This document shows, piece by piece, positions 60,701 to 64,000 of a stretch of 64,000 nucleotides of DNA. The notes beneath the pieces were generated by a model. The model was not told the origin of the DNA. It saw nothing but the letters and a program-made list of their open reading frames with translations, and made no database searches. The stretch lies in the NCBI GenBank assembly GCA_029948255.1, contig JALIZF010001700.1, forward strand, positions 310,001-374,000, read 5' to 3'. Each line of letters opens with the position of its first letter. Position 1 is the first letter of the stretch. Source of the DNA: Telmatactis stephensoni. Taxonomy: Eukaryota; Cnidaria; Anthozoa; Actiniaria; Isophelliidae. The translations under genes and the position numbers were made by a program.

Positions 60701-60884
60701 CAAAACCAACCCACCCCAACGTCTTGACTTGAACTGCAAATGATATTTTCTTCTTCGCATTGTCAATTCTCCAGTGAAGTCGGTAATTCTCGGCCTCGTC
60801 GAGATATGCCGAGTTGGTGTACTCGCTTTCAAGGGTTGCAGAAGCAAAGGTAATCCATATCAACATCAATACGAAAGATTCCAT
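47826..60884 (-). CDS. DBH-like copper monooxygenase (MOXD1 type), complete 14-exon gene
   Basis: Exons, right to left: 60884-60621, 58099-57950, 57040-56873, 56738-56655, 54803-54618, 53652-53550, 53297-53131, 52041-51963, 51196-51111, 50683-50645, 50569-50510, 49127-49000, 48581-48449, 48017-47826. All have AG/GT borders and compatible phases; the sum is 1839 nt, 612 codons plus TAA, essentially the length of human MOXD1. Signal peptide 1-17; DOMON domain about 25-150 (DRYA at its end); then the two copper domains. CuH ligands: HH at 236-237 and His310 (MEMHYDNP). CuM ligands: His396 and His398 (LPHAHLLG) and Met471 (EQEMC). A hydrophobic C-terminus (about 592-612) suggests membrane anchoring in the secretory pathway. 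The family hydroxylates small substrates with copper, ascorbate and O2; MOXD1 substrates are unknown. Oddities: a 39-nt exon, and weak donors after exons 6 (GTCACA), 8 (GTACGG) and 12 (GTTAGT). The introns hold at least eight transposons. Confidence 0.9.
48585..48995. repeat. (TAAA)n/(TGAA)n microsatellites flanking a MITE in intron 12
   Basis: Runs of ATAAATGA/ATAA (48585-48710) and TAAA (48905-48995) leave no unique sequence in this 418-bp intron other than the MITE between them. The repeat abuts both the acceptor of exon 13 and the donor of exon 12 within a few bases. Confidence 0.9.
48714..48899. mobile_element. MITE with AGGCCATTTGCA ends (intron 12)
   Basis: AGGCCATTTGCACGATGGCG at the left is mirrored by CGCCATCATGCAAATGGCCT at the right; the pairing continues through CTACCAGAATGCT. 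Size is 186 bp. It appears inserted into the TAAA microsatellite. Confidence 0.8.
49529..49779. mobile_element. Truncated second copy of the hAT-like element (intron 11)
   Basis: This matches the first half of 8032-8508: the G run, TACTCCCATAT, GCTGGATAGGGTATG, CTTAAACAGGATCTATAAT and GTTATCTCTTTCGCAG. It then stops. The right terminus is missing, so it could not be mobilised. Confidence 0.75.
51701..51745 (+). repeat. Poly-C run followed by (CA)n
   Basis: About 20 consecutive C residues followed by CA repeats, inside intron 8 of the monooxygenase gene. Confidence 0.9.
52658..53044. mobile_element. hAT-like MITE with poly-G termini and 8-bp target duplication (intron 7)
   Basis: The ends CCCAGGGGG and CCCCCGGG flank 387 bp. 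Internally GGACGGGGATGCTCGTCG is mirrored by CGACGAGCATCCCCGTCC, and CCCTAAAAGGTACC repeats. CTAATTAT is present at 52650-52657 and 53045-53052, an 8-bp duplication as for hAT elements. This family differs in sequence from 8032-8508 but shares the long G/C-run ends. Confidence 0.85.
53706..53958 (-). pseudogene. Two decayed copies of the exon 5 3' end in intron 5
   Basis: On the minus strand the last 45 nt of exon 5 encode CVGRSVVAAWAIGGT followed by the GTAAGTATAG donor. A similar stretch at about 53754-53805 reads CVGQSFAAAWATL and keeps GTAAGTATAG. Another at about 53895-53955 reads CVGKSVVAASAIGG followed by a stop and no good donor. Downstream intron sequence (ACGCA..TCCACG) is duplicated with them. 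Neither copy includes the HH-containing front part of exon 5, so neither can replace the exon. Confidence 0.7.
53959..54208. mobile_element. MITE with GAGT.CACGCACTT ends (intron 5)
   Basis: GAGTGCACGCACTTTATCCG and its inverted match CGGATTAAGTGCGTGTACTC bound 250 bp. TA stands on each side, so a TA target duplication is possible (Tc1/mariner type). Confidence 0.7.
54231..54556. mobile_element. MITE with 40-bp TIRs containing CAACTTGTCTCGC (intron 5)
   Basis: The left TIR (TTACAGCGTGAAATCTTC, then AAGCAACTTGTCTCGCAAC) and the right TIR in inverted orientation agree over about 40 bp with a few changes. The interior repeats CGAGACAAGTTG. The phrase CAACTTGTCTCGC is shared with the element at 6692-6899. 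Confidence 0.7.
55120..55265 (-). repeat. Retroposon 3' end with (CAA)n tail (intron 4)
   Basis: This is a relative of 3929-4170, with the same TTTATTTAGTACCACA and AGATAGGTGGCTT phrases, but the tail repeat is CAA instead of AATAC. It is read on the minus strand. Confidence 0.55.
55871..56160 (+). mobile_element. Harbinger-type MITE, copy 1 of an identical inverted pair (intron 4)
   Basis: The 290-bp unit begins GTAATGTATAAAG and ends GAGTTTGA, with TAA on both sides (55868-55870, 56161-56163). The first 110 bp form a strong hairpin around CTCGCCTTCGGCTCGG-type sequence. By eye it is identical over its whole length to the reverse complement of 58693-58982. Confidence 0.85.
56213..56290 (-). 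mobile_element. tRNA-like SINE head or tRNA pseudogene (intron 4)
   Basis: On the minus strand AAGGATGGCACAGTTGG gives an A-box and GAGTTCGATTCCT a B-box; the ends AAGGATG and CATCCTT pair as an acceptor stem. The spacing after the B-box is too long and the T-stem pairs poorly, so it is not a functional tRNA. It begins 50 bp from the MITE at 55871-56160. Confidence 0.5.
57424..57759 (-). mobile_element. tRNA-derived SINE, copy 2 (intron 2)
   Basis: The layout is the same as 40901-41228: tRNA-like head with B-box GGTCCGGGTTCGAGTC, a body sharing AGAACCCAGAGGAAAAACTC-type sequence, and an A/T-rich tail (TTTA repeats). The two copies clearly differ, so this is a family with some age. Confidence 0.75.
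58152..58275. mobile_element. MITE family M1, left-arm fragment (intron 1)
   Basis: This matches the first 120 bp of 117-452 (TCCGTGCGTCTATACCCTAA, GCACAGATGACGTCA) with noticeable divergence, then loses similarity before the right arm. It is followed by a run of TTACTCA/GAGTAAA motifs (58305-58410) that fold back locally. Confidence 0.65.
58693..58982 (-). mobile_element. Harbinger-type MITE, copy 2 of an identical inverted pair (intron 1)
   Basis: This is the exact reverse complement of 55871-56160, again with TAA duplications (TTA at 58690-58692 and 58983-58985). Both copies are inside the same gene, 2.5 kb apart, in opposite orientation. Confidence 0.85.
59779..60008. mobile_element. MITE with GGGAGCTTAAGCAGGAGACG ends (intron 1)
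   Basis: The first 31 bp, starting GGGAGCTTAAGCAGGAGACG, are mirrored at the right end, and TATTA flanks both sides (59774-59778, 60009-60013). The near-perfect TIRs suggest recent activity. Confidence 0.85.
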
Positions 60885-60943
60885 GTTAGTCAGGCGATCT
60901 CTAAGTATTCTAGCGTGATTACTGCCTGAGACTAAAGAGTATT

Positions 60944-60953
60944 ACATATATAA
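60944..60953 (-). promoter_or_regulatory. Candidate TATA box of the monooxygenase gene
   Basis: TTATATATGT on the minus strand lies 60 bp before the ATG at 60884. That would allow a short leader of about 30 nt. Position and sequence fit a core promoter, but the region is AT-rich and no transcription start is known. Confidence 0.3.
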
Positions 60954-61049
60954 TGTAACTTGTTTTTAACCAGATTACGTCATGGCTTACGTAACCTTGG
61001 ATACAGGATGACGTCAATGTAATCGGTCTACTCCCCCTGTGTCCCGGGA

Positions 61050-61440
61050 ATTCGAGGATGCAGGCGACCTCACACTTACAAACGACCACCTACACTTGAA
61101 CTTTTGGGTGCATGGTCACTAAAAAGGGCATGTAGTTGAAATCATAATGGTCATCCTTGACTTATATTTTGATAATTCTACTCTCTGACGTAAGTCCTTT
61201 GTCCAATGACATCGAAAAGGTGGCGACCAGCACTTCTCGGATCGAAGGTTTCACACATTTGGTAGGCCACCCAAGAATCGTATCTAACTAAACAAAAGAA
61301 ACTTTTGAAAACGGCAATGACAACAATAGATTCTTTTGTTTTATACTGATATCTTACGACGGAGGTACAGATTACCTGCAGCGAAGAGCCTATGATAGCA
61401 AAATTACAAATTTCCATAAACTCAGAATAATTAATATACA
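61050..61440 (-). pseudogene. Broken paralogous exon 9 of a DBH-like gene
   Basis: The end of the intron and first bases of exon 9 (AATTTTGCTATNATAG|GCTCT) recur at 61381-61420, and the rest of the exon (TGGACAAAG to GATTTCAACTA) at 61133-61205. About 175 bp of unrelated sequence lie between them. A net 2-nt shift breaks the frame and the GT donor is missing. Similarity continues into the following intron (GGTGCATGG..CACT). It is therefore a genomic duplicate, not a processed copy. Confidence 0.75.
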
Positions 61441-61492
61441 TTTCTTTGGTAGTTTTTTATTACCATATTTGGTGATGAGTATTAATAATAAT

Positions 61493-61496
<4 letters not shown>

Positions 61497-61573
<77 letters not shown>
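61497..61573 (+). repeat. (CAT)n microsatellite
   Basis: About 25 uninterrupted ATC/CAT units, then GCATCATGG. The poly-His frame is an artefact. It directly precedes the 5' side of the RT element. Confidence 0.95.
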
Positions 61574-61767
61574 GCATCATGGCGGCCGAGTAGAGTGGAC
61601 GTGGGACTTGGGTCTCTCCGTGTTTTTCACTCCAAAAGGCAAGCCCAGCTTAAAGCGCCGAGGCAAGTCTATGTAGTATCTAGATAAGGTACTTTGCTAC
61701 TGTTTGGCAACAAACAAGGTGTCTTAAAGCGAATCCCGACAAGAATTTTATTTTGTATTGAATCACA

Positions 61768-64000
61768 ATGTCGTCGACAAGGTCAAGAAAGACAAAGCGA
61801 ACATGGACCCCGCAGATGAGCTGCGATGTTTTGGAGTGTAAGAGAAAGGCTATAGAAATGGTATCATCTGAAAACCCGCCTCTTAATGAAAATGGTCGAA
61901 GAAAAGGATATATCCAAGTAATGAAGGATTTGTGGGACGACAAAGGTTATGTGCATCTTGGACTCACAGGACAAAATCTACGAGATCAGGCTTCAAGGTT
62001 GGAAAAGATGCAAGAATATTCCTGTGATAGTATTATAAATGAAACACAAGGAGTAAGTCATGAAATGGAAAACGACGAGGTCGAGGAAAACGAAAATCAA
62101 AATGAAAATATTATTTCTTTGCAAGAATCATCTCAAAATGCTAATTTAGGAACGAACACGAATTTGCATACAAGTACAATACAAGTCCCAGAGGGACCTA
62201 ACGCTACAGTTGAACACACTGAAATAATAGATCAAAGTGAATGTCCTATCATTCTTTCAGATAACCTTCCAGTTTTCAAAGCTGCCATCAAGCCATCCGA
62301 GATAAAATGGGGACCCAGCAGTAAAGGAGATCTAATATCAATAAACACCTCAACCATCGCAGATGCTTATGATGAAATCACGACATGGCGGAAAAACACA
62401 TTTCTCGTCCCGTATGGAAAAATTGGCAAAGAGTTTATCGATCAATTAACAACACACATAAATGACTGGAACAATGAATCTGGTTCACATTATATTGCTC
62501 TAAAAGCAGCTATTGTTCTCTTAGCAGTGGGACTACAAAAACCCAGCCAAAAATCTAAAGCGAAAGACCACCAACTCTGTCTAGAGAAGCGTCTGGCCTT
62601 GTGGAGAGATGGAAAAATCGATAAGCTCATACGTGAAGGGCGAATGATTCAAAAACGTCTTCCCGAAGTATCAAAACGAGCTGATCCACCAAATAAAGCC
62701 AAGATTTTTGCTAAACTTGTTATGGAGGGCCAAATCAACTCTGCACTACGTTACTTGAGTGAGAATGATTCTGGTGGTGTATTACCATTGACAGATGATG
62801 TTATGACGCAGCTGAAAGAAAAACATCCAGATGCACAAGCTCCTAAGTTGGGATCACTTCTGTACGGTCCAATTGAAGATATCCCAGATGTCTTATTTCA
62901 ACAAATCAATGGTGCAATGATAAGAGATGCTGCATTAAGGACCAAAGGATCAGGGGGGCCTTCTGGTATTGATGCTCACGGCTTTAAAAGAATTCTATCA
63001 TGTAAGTCATTCAAGAAGTCAAGTACTAATCTATGCGAAGCTCTAGCTACCATGTTAAGGAGATTGTGCACAGAGTATATTGACCCTACCACCATCGAAC
63101 CACTGTTAGCGAGTAGACTGATTCCATTAGACAAGGGTGAGGGCGCAGTTCGACCAATTGGCGTCGGAGAAGTTATCAGAAGGATATTTGGAAAATGCGT
63201 AACGAAAGTCTTGAAACAAGATGTTATTGATGCCAGCGGATGTCTTCAAGTCTGTGCAGGCCAAAGAGGTGGAAGTGAAGCTGCTATTCATGCAATGAGA
63301 AGAATTTTTGATGATGATGATACTGATGCTGTTCTGTTAATCGACGCTTCAAATGCTTTCAATGCCCTAAATAGGGCTGCTGCTCTGCACAATATCAGAG
63401 TATTATGTCCTGCCATAGCAACGTACGCAATAAACACTTACAGATATCCAGCGAGGTTGTTCATAACAGGAGGCAAAGAAATAATATCAGCAGAAGGCAC
63501 TACGCAGGGTGATCCTCTAGCCATGGGCTTGTATGCAATTAGCCTTCAGCCATTGATCAACCATCTAAACAGCTCAAGCTCTGCAAAACAATGTTGGTTT
63601 GCTGATGATGCTAGCGGGGCTGGATCTTTCACGGAGATTAAGAAATGGTGGGATGCTCTAACTACGATGGGACCAGATTTGGGTTATTTCCCCAATGCCA
63701 AGAAATGCTGGTTGATTACCAAACCGGGACGAGAGGAATGCGCTGAAGATGTTTTCAAAGACACTGCTATAAATATTACCATCCAGGGCCATAAACATCT
63801 TGGCGCAGTGCTTGGCTCAAGATCGTATCTCGAGGAATATGTGAATGATAAAGTTACAAATTGGATAAGTGAGATAAAGCAGTTAGCTGAATTTGCAGTG
63901 ACGCAACCTCAGGCCTGCTACGCAGCTTTTGCATTTGGATTAAGACACCGATGGACGTACTTTCTAAGAACATTGCCAAATATTGAAGATTTACTACAAC
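61768..64000 (+). CDS. Reverse-transcriptase ORF of a retroelement, open at the right edge
   Basis: ATG at 61768 opens a frame without a stop for 744 codons to the window end. Residues about 9-75 form a basic/aromatic Myb/SANT- or homeodomain-like segment (TKRTWTPQM ... [11 protein letters not shown]), likely nucleic-acid binding. An acidic Asn/Glu-rich linker follows, then an all-alpha region to about 370, then the polymerase. RT motifs: [21 protein letters not shown], motif [14 protein letters not shown] (about 523-535), motif [11 protein letters not shown] (about 579), motif C FADD (611-614), motif [10 protein letters not shown], motif E HLGAVLG. This resembles an RT type I know to be common in cnidarian gene models, which carries no name I can give with certainty. 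It is not the CR1-like RT of 12531-15741. The frame is intact so far, so it could be a live or young copy. Endonuclease, if any, lies right of the window. Confidence 0.85.
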   Translation, partial: MSSTRSRKTKRTWTPQMSCDVLECKRKAIEMVSSENPPLNENGRRKGYIQVMKDLWDDKGYVHLGLTGQNLRDQASRLEKMQEYSCDSIINETQGVSHEMENDEVEENENQNENIISLQESSQNANLGTNTNLHTSTIQVPEGPNATVEHTEIIDQSECPIILSDNLPVFKAAIKPSEIKWGPSSKGDLISINTSTIADAYDEITTWRKNTFLVPYGKIGKEFIDQLTTHINDWNNESGSHYIALKAAIVLLAVGLQKPSQKSKAKDHQLCLEKRLALWRDGKIDKLIREGRMIQKRLPEVSKRADPPNKAKIFAKLVMEGQINSALRYLSENDSGGVLPLTDDVMTQLKEKHPDAQAPKLGSLLYGPIEDIPDVLFQQINGAMIRDAALRTKGSGGPSGIDAHGFKRILSCKSFKKSSTNLCEALATMLRRLCTEYIDPTTIEPLLASRLIPLDKGEGAVRPIGVGEVIRRIFGKCVTKVLKQDVIDASGCLQVCAGQRGGSEAAIHAMRRIFDDDDTDAVLLIDASNAFNALNRAAALHNIRVLCPAIATYAINTYRYPARLFITGGKEIISAEGTTQGDPLAMGLYAISLQPLINHLNSSSSAKQCWFADDASGAGSFTEIKKWWDALTTMGPDLGYFPNAKKCWLITKPGREECAEDVFKDTAINITIQGHKHLGAVLGSRSYLEEYVNDKVTNWISEIKQLAEFAVTQPQACYAAFAFGLRHRWTYFLRTLPNIEDLLQ

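Noticed and set aside
61469..61687. Poly-histidine protein
   Set aside because: Translation of the (CAT)n microsatellite.

Overview
The window reads as nuclear DNA from a cnidarian, most likely an anthozoan such as a stony coral. Genes are split by GT-AG introns, base composition is AT-rich, and the spaces between exons are packed with small inverted-repeat transposons, tRNA-derived SINEs, decayed non-LTR retrotransposons and long microsatellites. Nothing bacterial, viral or organellar is visible. The taxon is inferred from gene family type and repeat style, not from a marker gene.

Three host coding loci can be built, all on the minus strand. (1) Class C GPCR copy A: its first coding exon (to 3831) and its second coding exon (1049-1543) are present; the rest lies left of position 1. 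(2) Class C GPCR copy B, 21950-30703: signal-peptide exon, Venus-flytrap exon, then one long exon with the rest of the flytrap, the cysteine-rich domain and the seven-helix domain. The two copies have identical exon sizes (219 and 495 nt) and matching splice phases, and parts of their 5' flanks also match, so they are a tandem segmental duplication. Copy B has a 1-nt frameshift near 23378. (3) A complete DBH-like/MOXD1-type copper monooxygenase, 47826-60884: 14 exons join into 612 codons with a DOMON domain and all six copper ligands. A broken paralogous exon lies just upstream of it (61050-61440).

A reverse-transcriptase ORF on the plus strand starts at 61768 and is still open at the right edge; it directly follows a (CAT)n tract. 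A decayed CR1/L2-like LINE lies at 12531-15741 (minus).

Layout: 1-3.9 kb, copy A exons; 3.9-11.1 kb, its 5' flank with an internal tandem duplication and three datable MITE insertions; 11.2-12.5 kb, a large inverted repeat; 12.5-15.8 kb, the LINE; 16-20 kb, a cluster of foldback elements; 21.9-30.8 kb, copy B; 31-46 kb, gene-poor and microsatellite-rich, with the copy B 5' flank at about 38-39.4 kb and a nested repeat at 43.8-45.3 kb; 46.5-47 kb, a MITE beside a hexamer tract; 47.8-60.9 kb, the monooxygenase with introns full of MITEs and SINEs; 61-64 kb, the pseudo-exon, the (CAT)n tract and the RT element.

The duplicated blocks give internal before-and-after comparisons for transposon insertion, so target-site duplications (TAA, TATA, 8 bp) can be read directly for several families. 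Exon coordinates were worked out by eye from splice signals and reading frame.
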